Assembly: GCA_963920765.1 (NCBI GenBank)
Contig: OY987242.1
Location: 5,916,789-5,980,788, forward strand
Origin: Ulota crispa
Taxonomy: Eukaryota; Streptophyta; Bryopsida; Orthotrichales; Orthotrichaceae
Direction of reading: 5' to 3'
Length of the DNA stretch: 64,000 nt
In this document: piece by piece, positions 1-12,180 of the stretch
Layout of the letters: each line of letters begins with the position of its first letter
How positions within the stretch are numbered: the stretch's first letter is position 1
The notes under the pieces: model-generated
The model's database searches: none
What the model was told of the DNA's origin: nothing
What the model saw: the letters and a program-made list of their open reading frames with translations, nothing else
Position numbers and translations under genes: made by a program

Positions 1-520
1 TTCTGGTTGCCGTCTGCCTTTTTCAGGCTGCCTAAGACAAAAAATAACTTTTTCCAAAAAAGTATTTTTTCTAGTTATAGAAAATCAAGTCTTACTTCCA
101 ACTTAACCTAAATCATGTCAATACAAGTTAAACTCTACCAAGGAGAATTTTTCAAAGACAAACACTTCAATATTTGCTAGTGTTGTAAAATTTACTATTT
201 TGGGAAATTAATGATGTTCTCTCCTTTCAAAAGATTGCATTTCTGAAATTTATGATAGAATGTCCATTTTCAACCAATCATAACAAATTTTGAAATCTAT
301 GAGTAAAATTTGTAATTTTGGTGAATATTAAATGGTAAATGCTTCTAAATTCATTACATAAAAATCCAAAACTTTTTTTGAGTGTTTGACCACATGGATA
401 ATTACTGAAAATTATGATCCTTATTTTCTCTTTTGAAATAAACTTCATCAAAATTACAAAAGTTCCATTTTATAACACATCTAAGTTTTATTCTTACCCC
501 CTTGGGTCTTTAGGGGTTAA
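1..520. mobile_element. Right-hand part of a TTAA/CCCC element entering from upstream
   Basis: The segment ends with CTTTAGGGG followed by TTAA at 517-520, the right end shared by the other TTAA elements in this window. No matching left end is present, as expected if a roughly 0.9-kb copy begins before the window. The interior is AT-rich and has no open frame. The assignment rests only on the terminal motif. Confidence 0.4.
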
Positions 521-737
521 AGTGTAAAAAACAATTTTTTTGCACCTTGCATGACTAGATTATTTGACTTTGACCTTTTTTAACTTAAATTTTTTGAACC
601 ACACAATTTTGAGGTTTATTTTTTTATGGTGGAAAATTGAGTTGAGAATCTTTGGAAAAAAATTAAAATATTTTTTTTTAAATTTTAATTCTTAAAAAAC
701 ACATTAGGTAGAAGATGGTATGAGATTGAACAAAAAC

Positions 738-1673
738 TTAACCCAAAAGGATCAAGCCCTTTTTTCAGTGAAAGTTACTAAAAACTGCCACTTTTGGAGG
801 AATGAGTTCAAAGTTAGGAAAAACAATTATTTTTGGAAATCCAACCATAAGATCTTGCCCTAGATTATGGGAGGTATTCATGGAAAACAAATCAGCTCAT
901 TCTAAAAGTAGAGGAGTGAGATATTGACTTTTGAAGTGAAAAAAAAGTTTTTTTCCTTGCTACCCAAAATTTCAGAAGCCTTTGATTGCCTCTAAATCAA
1001 AAAAATTGCTCTACGCAAATGTGAGGTTTATTTTTCCCATGTAGAAGACCAAGTTAGGTAAGTGTGGGAGAATTTTCAAATGAATTGGAGGTGTGAATCA
1101 TACTTTGTAAAATCTTGCAATGTCATAAGGCCATTAAATTTGCATATACACTAGGCAAAATTGGAGGATTTATGTAAAATTGAGAAATGTGAATTACTTT
1201 GATCCAAATGGCAAAAATCAAGGAATCTTAGTCTACTACAACAAGGAAAAAAATAGTCAAAAAACAAATTCACAAAGAGCACAAAAAAGTAAAGCACCAA
1301 AGGCAAAAGGAATGGAAGTATGGGAGTTTTGTACTTGCTCGCAAACTAAAACTTTTCACTCATAAATTGAAATTGAATATTTAAAGCTCCCCACATATGT
1401 ATAAATCTAAAGAACCAATTTCATATTTTTACTTTGAAAAAAGTTATTTTTAGAAATGTTTTTGGCTGCCCGATCTCCATTGTTTTTCAGGAATTCATGC
1501 ATAACTTCTTCAATAAATGTTGGAATGAAGAAAAAATTAGATGCCCAGGCAAGTCTTTGAATCCCTCATCTTCTATAAAAGTTTCAAAAAATCATACAAA
1601 GTAGTTTAGTTGTAAGTACATGCCTGAAATTCCAACTATCCCCTAAGGGGACAGTTGGTCCTTTAGGGGTTAA
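738..1673. mobile_element. piggyBac-like non-autonomous element, 936 bp (family P1)
   Basis: TTAA at 738-741 is followed by CCCAAAAGGATC, and the right end reads GGTCCTTTAGGGG then TTAA at 1670-1673, giving imperfect inverted ends inside a TTAA duplication. The interior aligns along its length with the copy at 47693-48661 (shared left segment near AAGCCCTTTTTTC, shared internal text about a 'gaattggaggtgtgaatcat' stretch). There is no transposase open frame, so it would depend on an enzyme encoded elsewhere. Confidence 0.65.
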
Positions 1674-2590
1674 ATTGTTAGTAATCCTGCAATGGAATTG
1701 AAATGCAATAGTTCCCAATGGAAAGATTGTTCTAGAAAGAAAAACTCACCCTTTCTAATAATTTTTTTGAAAAAATGTTAAACTTGCATTTAGTAGTGAA
1801 GTTTATAAGTTTTTTTTCAAGAAGATGCGTGAATTGCGTGAAAAACTAAATTGTTCATAGCTTTCTCATCACCAGTCCAAATTGAATGAATCAAAGCTTT
1901 ACTTACAATTGCATTGACACACTTCATATCAATCATTTTTCTAACCATTTGTGACAATAACAAAACACTTGAAATTTCAAAACTTTGATACTAACTTTCT
2001 CCCCTTTTTAAAAAACCTTAATTCTAAAGAAAATTAAAATTAGGTTTGGAATGCCTAATATCCAATAACTTCCAATTATAATTTGTTATTAAAATTCCTT
2101 AATTCCTCTCAAATTCTCAAATACGGGTTTCTTTTAGAAACAGAAGGAGTATTTTGTAATTGTGCCCCTATCTGTATTGTTTTATTTTGTTTATTTGTTC
2201 CTACTTGTAAATTCCCAAAAAAACCAATATCCACAAATGAATATATCAAAGAGAAGACCAATAATAGGTTAGAAATATTTTTAAATCATGTTGGCACTCA
2301 ACCCTTACATGCCCAAGGCATTTTTGAGCTTCTTGGAATTTTCATGGAATTGAACAATCAACTAACCTTTTCATAAACTTCATCAAGTTTTTTCAATTGT
2401 AACCATACAAATCAAAACTAAACATGTTAGAGATTACATGGGAGAAGAAGACACAACAACATCACTTGTAGTTTGAAAGATTATAATGTTGGAACATATG
2501 GGTATTAAAACTGCAAAAATGAATTGAAATCTTCCAATCCTCATTTTGTATGTCAAATCTAAAAAGTTGGTCACCAAAACAATATGGGGT

Positions 2591-2809
2591 TTAACCCTTG
2601 GACGGCATAAACAGCCTCTATGGCCATATCCATATTTGAGTACAATATGGGGAGGTAGGCTAAGCTTTGAGAAACTTAAGTATCTCCATGGCTCTGATGC
2701 CACAGCACAAGATTGAAGGGCCGGAATATTTCACACGTTTCAAGGAGATTTTTGAGCGTACAGTACGCTCCTGTATACTCTTACCTCCCAAGGGCTGTTT
2801 AGAGATTAA
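2591..2809. mobile_element. Degenerate TTAA element (family P7 relative)
   Basis: TTAACCCTTGG starts at 2591. The next 70 bases (TGGCCATAT ... CCATATTTGAGT) match the reverse complement of the right end of the 55300-55519 element. The right boundary is unclear: ATTAA at 2805-2809 preceded by CTGTTTAGAG is a possible worn end. A further isolated right-type end, TTTAGGGGTTAA, lies at 3154-3165 and could instead be the true partner. Confidence 0.35.
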
Positions 2810-3169
2810 GGTCATTACATGTTTAACTTCAATCAATTTATTGCTTTCAAAATCTACTCCTATATTTTTCTTAAAACAATTTATAATGTGGATTTTTCTC
2901 CAAGCTTTATTGTATTTGAGGCTTATTTTCAAGATTTTCCAATACTAAAAAACTCAAGATTGCAATTGACACTCTTGTACAAAAGCTTGAGTAGAAAAAC
3001 CATCAACATTAATTTTCAAAATCAGATTTTTGATGTTGAAAATAGACTTCAAAACAAACTTGTAATGAAAATAATAATAATAAAAATAGTGATTTGATAA
3101 GATTTTATTCATCTTCAAAGTTTTTTAAACACCCAAATGTGGTGCCTTGGGTATTTAGGGGTTAAAATG

Positions 3170-3477
3170 AAGGGAAAATTTAATGGTTTCCCCTAAAGTT
3201 TTCTATATTTTCACATATACGTTTACTTTTTTAGAAATTTCACAAATACCCTCGGACCAAAAATTTTAGGCGTTTGTTTTGTTGTGCATGTCACTTCCTT
3301 CTCCCTTTGTGCACATGCATAACAAGAAAGGAATATTGTGCGCACAAAAAGAGAAGGAAGTGACATGCACAACAAACAAACGCCTAATTTTTTTGGCCCA
3401 AGGGTATGTGCGAAATTTTGGAAAAGTAGGAGTATCTATGAAAATATGGCAAACTTCAAAATTTTCCCTAAAACGAA
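3170..3477. mobile_element. Hairpin MITE, copy A
   Basis: Long inverted repeat centred near 3326. The inner arms TTAGGCGTTTGTTTTGTTG (from 3267) and its complement (to about 3388) are almost perfect. The outer arms are weaker and include GGGAAAATTT-type ends at 3171 and 3470. The same layout recurs at 12181-12622 and 25624-25948. No coding capacity; apparent frames are by-products of the palindrome. Confidence 0.7.
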
Positions 3478-4011
3478 AGCCTTTATTTAACACCTAAAAG
3501 TACAAGTGTCTTTTGTGTGGACAATGAATGTTTTCAAATGCCTTCATTAAGGTAGTCTGCTCGTGAATGGACCATCTAAGCAAATGTGCACTTTTGTAGA
3601 AAAACCACAACAACTTGGTAAATGGAAATATTTTTGGTAGAAAGCCAAAGAAGAGACAATTGTGTGGCCATTTATTTTGAAATTTTCTAAGTTAGTATGA
3701 ATTAACTACAATTTATCAAAGCAAAAGTGCATAGGGTAGATATTCTTGATCATAGGTGGTAGCATTCATGATGCAAAGGTGGCTTGTAAATGGAGCATAT
3801 GAGTCTTAAAAGTGACCACTATAAAGCCAAGAATGCTCCAATAAGGCTCTTAAAGCGTGCAAGCACCCATTCCATATTTTAATACTCAAATCATGATTGA
3901 GAACAAATTTTCATTTATTTTAGTATGACATATATCTATATTTTATTGAAAAACAAATCTAAACACAATTATGACCAATAAGCACACACAACAATGGCTT
4001 ATGTCACTCTC

Positions 4012-4936
4012 TTAACGCCTAAAGGACCATACCCCTTTTTTTTAGAAACATAGCAATTTTGGGTAGGTACCTGTAATTGGAAATTTTCATATTTTAGGCT
4101 GAAATTTTAATAGAATGTGGGGACAAGGTCTATCTTTCATATGCACTAAATTTCATGACATTTAGAATTATGAGTAAAAAGTTATGGCCTCATATGTTGT
4201 TTTTAACATTCATTAGGCACCTTGGGCAGATTTTTAAAAATTGCTTTTTCAAAAACAAAAAATTTAAGTTGGGTTTAGGAGATTTATATGAATGTAGGAA
4301 GCTTCAAATCATTTTGTTTGGATCAACAAGATGAAAGTTATGAGGATTTTTTTGTTTGCGGGCAATTATGGATTCTCTACTCCAAAATAAACTTTGAAGT
4401 TCTTTATTTTACTCAATTTGTAACATTTTGGAAAGAAAACTAAAATAAAGGACAAAGATTGTTTATGACAACATTATGACCATTGGGATTGGTATTTCTC
4501 ATTTCCATAATTAAATTCTTAATAATTTAGTGTTTTGAATCATTCTCTACTTCTTTTTACTTACTAATTTCTTTCCATATGTTATATAACTCCAAATGAT
4601 TTGAAACTTTTTTGACATGTACTTTAATTAGGTGGAATAAGGAATTTAGAGAAGCACCACCCATATGGCCTTTTTTCCTTAGGAATTTCACCTTTTGAAG
4701 GGTAGCTGCCCAATTTTTCACAAGATGTTTTTGAATATTCAAACCATTCTAATTTCCAATCCATTTGGTGGAAAACTCTGAAATTTTTTTCCGCATCTTC
4801 TAAAACCATTCTTCTACAAGATCCTACAGTCACGTATGCATAAAAGTGTCTTTGTATTCAAATTTGGTTGATGCTCTAAAAATGGCAATTTTGAAGAATT
4901 CTTGGTGAAAACTTTGCTCGGTCCTTTAGGGGTTAA
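4012..4936. mobile_element. piggyBac-like non-autonomous element, 925 bp (family P2)
   Basis: Left end TTAA (4012-4015) then CGCCTAAAGGACCAT; right end GGTCCTTTAGGGG then TTAA (4933-4936). About 12 of the first 14 terminal bases pair as inverted repeats. The reverse complement of the interior matches 53500-54293 (shared run GGATCTTGTAG, AGGTGAAATTCCTAAGG and others), so two copies of one family sit in opposite orientation. No transposase frame. Confidence 0.68.
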
Positions 4937-5742
4937 GTTCTTAAAATGGTGCATGCACAAGTACAATTTCTGAACATTAAAAATGTGATCCATTTAAGAA
5001 CCTTTGTACACTATTTTTGTGACCCTAACATAACATTGTTAATCTTCACTATGGGGTTCCCTTTTGCTCCCTCAATATGAGAATCCTTGCAGCCAATACC
5101 ATTTGTGAGCTCTAGGCCAATACCAATGAAAATCTTTAACTAAACTAGAGACCAGGTATCCAAGGGCAAATATCCCTCCAGTGGAAGGAGGAATGTGGCC
5201 AGATAAACAATGTTATGAAATGGTCCGTTCCAAACGGATGGACTGAATTCGAGCAGACTACCTTGGGAGCTAAAAGAAACAATACAAGTGTATTATACCC
5301 AAGAATTTCCAGAAAGTAAACTATTGTTTTTATTTTTCAACTATGTGACAACTTCAATCATTGGATTTTGGAAAACTTTTTCCTATGCCTGTACTTCGAC
5401 TTTGTATTTTGCACAAATCAGCTTCTGGATCCAAAATTTGAAAATCTCCAATTTATTTACAAACAAGGATAGAAGTAAAATATTTAATTGGTTCGTTGTA
5501 CTGTAGTTGGTCACTGCTGATTAAGGTTCTCTAAATCTAAATTTGAAATGTGATTTTGATGCTCTAGTACCAAATGTCCAGATTTTTGCACATTTTGTCA
5601 AGTGAAAATGTGAGCTTTTCGTCTTTGGTTCACAAACTAACATGAGCAGTACACCACGCCTTTTGCTCCTTTGGAAAAATAAGCTCATGGCTAGACAATT
5701 TTCACTTAAATTGCACAGTCAAAATAATTTTAGCATCAAAAT
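4937..5742. other. AT-rich spacer
   Basis: Between the P2 element and the 169-bp tandem duplication I see no exon-like open frame, RNA gene or clear terminal repeat. Short frames here have no recognisable composition. Confidence 0.5.
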
Positions 5743-6080
5743 TGTAGAGATCTGTAATTAAATTCTCTTGTAGCAATAAAGCATCTCTTGCAACACATCA
5801 AGACAGCCCCACACTCCCTAGCCATAACGGCTTTTGTGTTTTGCATCCATGTGAAGGTCACAAGGCCTTCAGATTGAGCCTCATTCTCATCAAATTCAAG
5901 CTTTCTCTAAGTGTAGAGATCTGTAATTAAATTCTCTTGTAGCAATAAAGCATCTCTTGCAACACATCAAGACAGCCCCACACTCCCTAGCCATAACAGC
6001 TTTTGTGTTTTGCATCCATGTGAAGGTCACAAGGCCTTCAGATTGAGCCTCATTCTCATCAAATTCAAGCTTTCTCTAGG
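5743..6080. repeat. Tandem duplication, 2 x 169 bp
   Basis: The 169-bp unit starting TGTAGAGATCTGTAATTAAA at 5743 is repeated immediately from 5912. I see one internal difference (CATAACGGC against CATAACAGC) and a small change at the junction. Near identity implies a recent duplication, or a collapsed or expanded assembly error. The unit has no coding sense that I recognise. Confidence 0.9.
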
Positions 6081-6984
6081 CCTTCTTCACAATCTTTGTT
6101 AGGCACGCACTGTTCATGCACAACCCCGCTCCATAGCTAGGTGTACTTGTGCAATTCAGTTTAATACAGGTGCAAGCCCTAAAACCTCAAGAATTGTAGG
6201 AGAACTTCAACCTAGCTGTGAAGGTTCACGTCATTCTCCTCGTGAAACCTCACTTCACTTTTCCAAGGCTTGGAAAGCGTGCTGCAGGAGATGCCTTCGC
6301 TTCGATCGGTGAGGCACTAAAAAGATGGAAAAAAAGACTTGCAAAAAAGAAAATCGTATTTATGAACTTTCTAAGAATTTCTCAAGCTATGTTTTTTAAC
6401 CGCAAAAACTCCATAACTACAGTACATGATTCACCCCCTGCACTTTTACGGAATTATTGCTAAATCATCTTTTCTTCGCAAGGGTTAGGAGACATCCTAA
6501 TTTCACTGTTGAATAATGTTACTGCACAACGCTCTATGGTAGAACTGCATTTTGGAATGATTCGCATACAAATATTGCACTAGATCATCCACGTGCTACT
6601 GTTATGCTAGATAAAAAGCGTGTTTTAGAGGTGCATCAGACAGTCCTTGGATTAGTATCGCGTCAGATAATCCCTGTACTAACACCTGAAAATTTTGATC
6701 CTTTCATCGCAAAACGTAGTCAATCTCTACAACTCTAATACTATAAGCACCTTTTTGTTGTGTACAACGTGGGTGCCTTGGCTGCCTCACGTAAAATGAA
6801 AAACACAGCTTTCACTCCAACCTTTACATATTATTGCCATGCTAGAGCTAAATTATACCCAAGCAGTCTTCCACTTACCTGAAAAAAAACCGATATAGTG
6901 CTCCTTGCTTTAAGTATAGAGCCGATGTAAAGGGCTCGAATGCTTGATTAACTTTACAAAGCTTGACTCGCAAGCTTGACGAGA
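6081..6984. other. Spacer downstream of the BRE gene
   Basis: This holds the 3' flank of the minus-strand BRE gene. A 74-codon open frame lacking an ATG at its start runs on the plus strand from 6517 to 6738; it has protein-like composition but I do not recognise it. Nothing else is supported. Confidence 0.4.
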
Positions 6985-9900
6985 TCAGCGTTGGTTCAAC
7001 ACATCATTACAATTTCTCTTAAAATTTATGCATTCTTCTGCCACAAATTCGCTGCACAAACCCCAAAAACACGAATCATCAAAGCTGCATCAAAGAAAAT
7101 TCCAGAAAATGCCAAACCGCTCTAAATTGCAGCAGTGCATGCCACGAGTGAAGAATTTCAGCAGACTTACGAAATTCGCTGGGCCATTTCAGATGCTTCC
7201 CACCGTGGGCTCCAAGGATAATCTTGATATGGACGAGATACTAGAGGCTTCCCCCGTGCATCGAAATGCTGCATAGTTGAGCAACATGTCAAGCAACAGC
7301 AAATAAGCGAGAAATTTTTAACATGTGTAGGAGATTGATTATAAGAGGACGTATAGAGCTGTGAAGAAATCTTCGGGAACAAGTGCCAAATCTGTTGTGA
7401 TAATAAAGAATAATCCTTGTGCACAGATCTCTTAATACATCTCAAAGTAGGAGGTTGTAGACCACTATACCAATAAGTGACAAAAGACAACCCCGTTTCC
7501 ATTCACAGGGCATAAACAGTTAGCCAAGCGTCACACCACTTGCTAAGAAATCCAATCACATGCACTAATAGATAAATTGCTATACAGTAACAAGGGTCGG
7601 TACAGGAGACGGGATCAGATCCCAACACTTCCGCTATCCTCTACATTGAAGTATGACCCCATATTCGATCGATATGGAGTTGTCACTTATATATGGAGTG
7701 TATCTGGACTTTGTGTTGGTCCAGATACACTCCATATATAACTGACAACTCCATATTGATCAAATATGGGGTTATGTATTCAAAGACGTAACAGGTTTGA
7801 GTATGACATCCTCACCGACGCACCTGAGAACTTTGAAGAGTGAAGGTTGGCTGCGTCTTTGGAAATTGGATTGGTAACGCAAAATGAATCTGCAGAAGAG
7901 AATTCCGAGAGTCACTATCAATTTCAGCTCTACAATATCAAAATAAAGGTCTCCAAGTGCTACGATTATCCTCTCCTCAAACATCAAGCTCACGAACAGA
8001 AGCTGTTCAAAAATGAAAAGTTATCAAAAATCTTTACAAAGGTAAATTTTGTGCCACTCCACAGAGATCAGCTCAACAGAGAAATTATGCATCCCGTAGC
8101 CTGTATACCTGTGCAGATAGACTTACCAAAAATGCGAAGACTCCCGACGAAGTCAAAATAGAAATTTTTCGGTAGTGGAGCTGCAAAACACAACCACAAT
8201 GAGGCAAGTAAATATCAAGCAGAGAAGACCAACGAATATCGGCCATAATCCCAAAATCAAATTCCCATTGTAAATGATCATTCTAGGCATGAGGTGGTGG
8301 CCTACCGTGTCAGCTTCAAGAGGACGACCAAAAAATAGAAACAAAGCCTCCATGAAATTCCTCCGCAACCCAATGGATGCACGTGCTTCTCGTTCCTATA
8401 AGATATATCATGTCAGACCTCAGTATCGATATTGCATCCACTTTCTACTAAGTATTGCTACTCATGCTCTGAGCATATTATACAAAAACAGAACATAAAC
8501 AAAATGCCAACGCAGACCTGCTGCTGTATGTTAAGTTGCAGTATTGGTATGTACTCCACAAGACACCTGTCATGCGACACGACCCCATTTGCTATCAGAT
8601 TGTATAGAAATCAGATCGGCACTTGCTTCTTGAAAAATGCCAATGTTACCCGCTTGTATGACTCCACACTACGCTTTACCAAAAGTAGGTTGATAACTCA
8701 CATGTGTTCAGGCCACTCGGGGAGTTTGACGTCATCGACATCAAACACATCTTTTATTGACTCAGGTGCCACTAACTTCAATTGAGGGGCGCTTCCTACT
8801 GATTGACCTCTTTGAACTAGAAACTTCACCTGCATTCCACAAAAGGAAATGATTGTTAAAAACTACGAGATAATAGTTAGATGGCAGCTTGCTTTGACCT
8901 CACATAGCTTCTAGTCAACAACAAAAAAATTACAAAATTTGAGAGAGCGTACATATTAACATGCCTTGAGTTCTTATAGGACTTAAAAAGCAGCATGCAC
9001 GAGGTTGAAATTCCTAAAAGAAAAAACGGCAAAAATAAGGCAATAAGCACAACCCATTCACCTACACGTATCAAAAGCTGCAGATATCGGCAGGGTGACA
9101 GTAACACAAATTTATACGTACAGAAAATAGAGTCATACTTGCAGCGAAATGTCGTTCATAAGAGTGGAGGAACCCTGAGCAGTCATAGCAGAGTGAGGAT
9201 TATCCTCCTCCTGCTTTAGTGGAATAGCAAAGTTCACCTCCTCTATCTGCTCAACCATAAACCCCCAAATAATAAGCAAACAGAGTTTTAAATAGAAAAA
9301 AACAAATTGAAAGAAAGTTATCAAAATAAATGTGAGTTCATCATGCATGGTCATGCTATCACTCCTTATTTGTTCACGGTGGTTTTTACTAAATTCAATT
9401 GAGAATGAATTAAAACCTGAAAGACGGCTGCGCTTTAAGCTATCTAGCAATACAATCCTTAACAAGCATTTCAAATACATAAAAAATAGGTAAACGTACC
9501 CCATCAGATGTGCTCATTACGCACATCTCCAGACCCTGCAAAGTAGGACCATACCCATATGTATTAAACCCAAGAACTCCCACAGCTATCAAAACAAAGG
9601 CGTGATAATTCAAGAGCCCCAAAAAGCGGACCTCAAATAGAGTGTAACCCAGCACACGATTACAAGAGCATGAAAGCCTTGTTCAATACAGCAAAAAAAA
9701 CAAAACACACCTGCATGGAAGCCACTGTGCTCATCTCAAAACGGACGCGTTCATCACTTATTTCTCCCACTTTTTTCCGCTGGTATTGCAAATACAACAC
9801 CCTGCAGGGGCACAAACGGCCATGAGGACGTCCAACAACTAAGAGAAGAGCAGAACATCAGTCACCAGTTGTGGCAAGAATAACAAACACGATGATGCCT

Positions 9901-11390
9901 TGATAATACAAGCTGCTAGCAGAAACGCATGTACAATGTAATCTCATGCCCTTAGCACTTCCATAAGCAACTAAAGGCAACTTGTGGAAGTGATCAAGAA
10001 GGTTTCCAATTATATTAAACTTCTCAGTTATATTTGACATCAACCTAAGGAGACGTGAAATAGGGGGATGGAAATAGGTAAGTAAATCGTTGAAAATAAC
10101 CCCATTCATTTCAACGAATTCGTGAGCTACTGATTTTGGTTGGTGACATTTAGCACCTTCCATGAAAATATAAGTAGGTGACGATCATAGAGAGGCCTAC
10201 CCTTAGGGATAATTCCCCATGAATTGCGTCATGCATATCTTGCCTCTCCGTGATCAAACTCCATATGGTGTCTAAAAATTATTGTAACAATATGATTTTA
10301 CTAAAAGCCATTTGTGTAAATATCTTGGACAAACTTGAAGTCCTTGATTGCAGAAAAAAGTGGAAAGACATAAAAGCAACTCAACACTTGCATAATAACG
10401 GACTGGTACACGAGGAATGTTACTAACCTCATCACAAGAATAAGTTTCAATAATCTAGTGGGATCAGTAGCTGTCCAGTCTCGCAAGTAATGGCATGGTG
10501 AAAGATCTGAGTTATCAGAAAGTGGTTGGAAGGTATCATCACCAGCGCCAAATATAAAATCCGGTGCCACGCGTAGGTCATTGCCATTATACACAACTTC
10601 CCCTGTCATTTTAATCCCCGTTAATTTCGAAAGATCTGTACGCAAACACTAATGCTAAATTCATCTCAAAGCCATGAATAAAAACAGAGGGATGTTGAAG
10701 CAACTCCTAGCACTGTAAGGATCAAGGGAACATACATTTAATGTAAGAAAGGCAGCACGGTATAAACAAAGAAAAGCGATCGAAGACGAATCCACTGCGA
10801 GCGCCCGATCGCAGGTTCTCTACCTGTACACAATCCGGAATAATTTGAACACTGTACCACAAGAATAGGATGCGCCAAACGGTACAACAAATAAAACTCC
10901 TGACCTTCATTTCTAGTCAATCCAAGTTTCAGCATGAAACTCTGAAGATGAACTTTGTGCACCAACATTCGAACCTCAAGTTCGATAACCTAATTGTAAA
11001 TTTTGCATAGAAATCAATAAAGCAGTCATTGAGGCACCAATCCTGCACTAGAAATTTCAGCCCTAAACACACCATCAAACCTACTACACTGGTTGTCCCG
11101 AAAACCTAAGCAAAGCAAAAATATGGCCAACTCTGCCACGTTTCAATGGATTATTCAACCAGTTTTGCAAAGAAAATTAGGAATACCTAGATGATTGTGC
11201 TGTTCTTACTGCACAAACAACGTCGGACAGAAGCACTGAAGAGGAAGGGGATGAATGCATAACACACCTTGAGAGGAATGGGCGAGTGCGTGCGCAAGTA
11301 CTGCAGCTGCGCTTGCAACCAGGATGGCACTGTAGCAGCTCCAGACGTGGACGACGACGACGAAGGCGGAGGGTGGTGCACCATCGCCAT
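6985..11390 (-). CDS. BRE: BRE/BRCC45 (BABAM2), BRISC/BRCA1-A complex scaffold
   Basis: The product is the non-catalytic scaffold (BRE/BRCC45) that assembles with BRCC36 in K63-ubiquitin deubiquitinating complexes acting in DNA damage response. Thirteen exons, read from high to low coordinates: 11390-11268, 10823-10736, 10602-10428, 9801-9711, 9535-9500, 9246-9139, 8829-8702, 8566-8518, 8395-8306, 8180-8127, 7889-7824, 7268-7171, 7051-6985. They sum to 1173 nt (390 aa), all phases fit, and every intron is GT-AG. Human BRE is about the same length. Diagnostic stretches are DRFSLFIP...IKWEVVYN...APDFIFG (N-terminal UEV-like fold) and IQFPKTQPTFTLQSSQHF followed by DYPWSPRWEASEMAQRI (C-terminal UEV-like fold). 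The start ATG at 11390 is followed by a low-complexity PPPSSSSS stretch. The gene is intact. I recalled the family motifs from memory and did not align them by search. Confidence 0.93.
7655..7773. repeat. 55-nt-arm hairpin in a BRE intron
   Basis: The left arm 7655-7709 (GACCCCATATTC...) pairs with the right arm 7719-7773 across a 9-nt loop, TTTGTGTTG, with about four mismatches in 55. It lies in the intron between BRE exons 11 and 12. It may be a short palindromic MITE or a young small-RNA hairpin; the sequence does not decide between them. Confidence 0.8.
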
Positions 11391-11620
11391 AGCTGCACAA
11401 ATATCGACAATCACCCCTCGCAACACACTTCACGTCGAAGCCACCCCCTTGAACTACCAAATAAAAAGTTTCTGTCCGCGTCGGTCTCTCTCTTACGGCA
11501 ATTCCACTGTTTATGGTTGATGTACTTGGCATACCCTGTACATCGGATACCCGCCCCTTCCCCTTATGTCCGGTTTTATCCGGATACAACGCTCTTGGTT
11601 TCATAACGTTATTGCCTTAC

Positions 11621-12013
11621 CGCCCGGGTGTCTCCAAATACGCTAATGAGGGCGGGTATCTCCGAATACGCTGATGAGGGCGGGTATCTTCGAATACGTT
11701 GATGAGGGCGGGTATCTTCGAATACGCTGATGAGGGCGGGTATCTCCGAATACGCTGATGAGGGCGGGTATCTCCGAATACGCTGATGAGGGCGGGTATC
11801 TCCAAATACGCTGATGAGGGCGGGTATCTCTAAATATGCTGATGAGGGTGGGTATCTCTGAATATGCTGATGAGGGCGGGTATCTCCGAATATGCTGATA
11901 AGGGCGGGTATTTCCAAATACGCTGATGAGTGCGGGTATCTCAAAATAAGCCGATATGGGCACGTATGTCAAAATACGCTAATAAGGGCGGGTATCTCAG
12001 GATACATTGATAA
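11621..12013. repeat. 28-bp minisatellite, about 14 copies
   Basis: The unit GGGCGGGTATCTCCGAATAC followed by GCTGATGA repeats about 14 times, with the outer copies most diverged and a one-base slip near the right end. It begins about 230 bp upstream of the BRE start codon, so it may lie in that promoter region. Because 28 is not a multiple of three, all minus frames stay open as 28-residue repeats; these are not genes. Confidence 0.95.
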
Positions 12014-12061
12014 GGGAATGTATTTTATCTCCTCAAGTAGTGAGGGATTAAAAGTAGGGAA

Positions 12062-12180
12062 CACTACGGGAAAATGGGCATTTTATGACTCTGGTTTATG
12101 ATTGTCATGAGTCATTTACAATTATGAATGACTCACAACAGTAATAGACTAGAGTCATAAAATGCCCATTTTCCCGTAGT
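12062..12180. mobile_element. CACTA-like MITE, 119 bp
   Basis: CACTACGGGAAAATGGGCAT at 12062 is mirrored by ATGCCCATTTTCCCGTAGT ending at 12180, and the inner arms (TTTTATGACTC, GAGTCATAAAA) also pair, so the whole element folds. The ends resemble the CACTACAAGAAAA ends of plant CACTA elements. A related copy is at 18641-18760. Confidence 0.75.

Noticed and set aside
2083-3097. Several overlapping frames of 90-100 codons
   Set aside because: Phe/Ile/Lys-rich translations of AT-rich repeat DNA on both strands, without exon structure.
11609-11972. Overlapping minus-strand open frames of 62-111 codons with repeated RYPPSSAY/EIPALISVF text
   Set aside because: They are by-products of the 28-bp minisatellite, which keeps several frames open at once.
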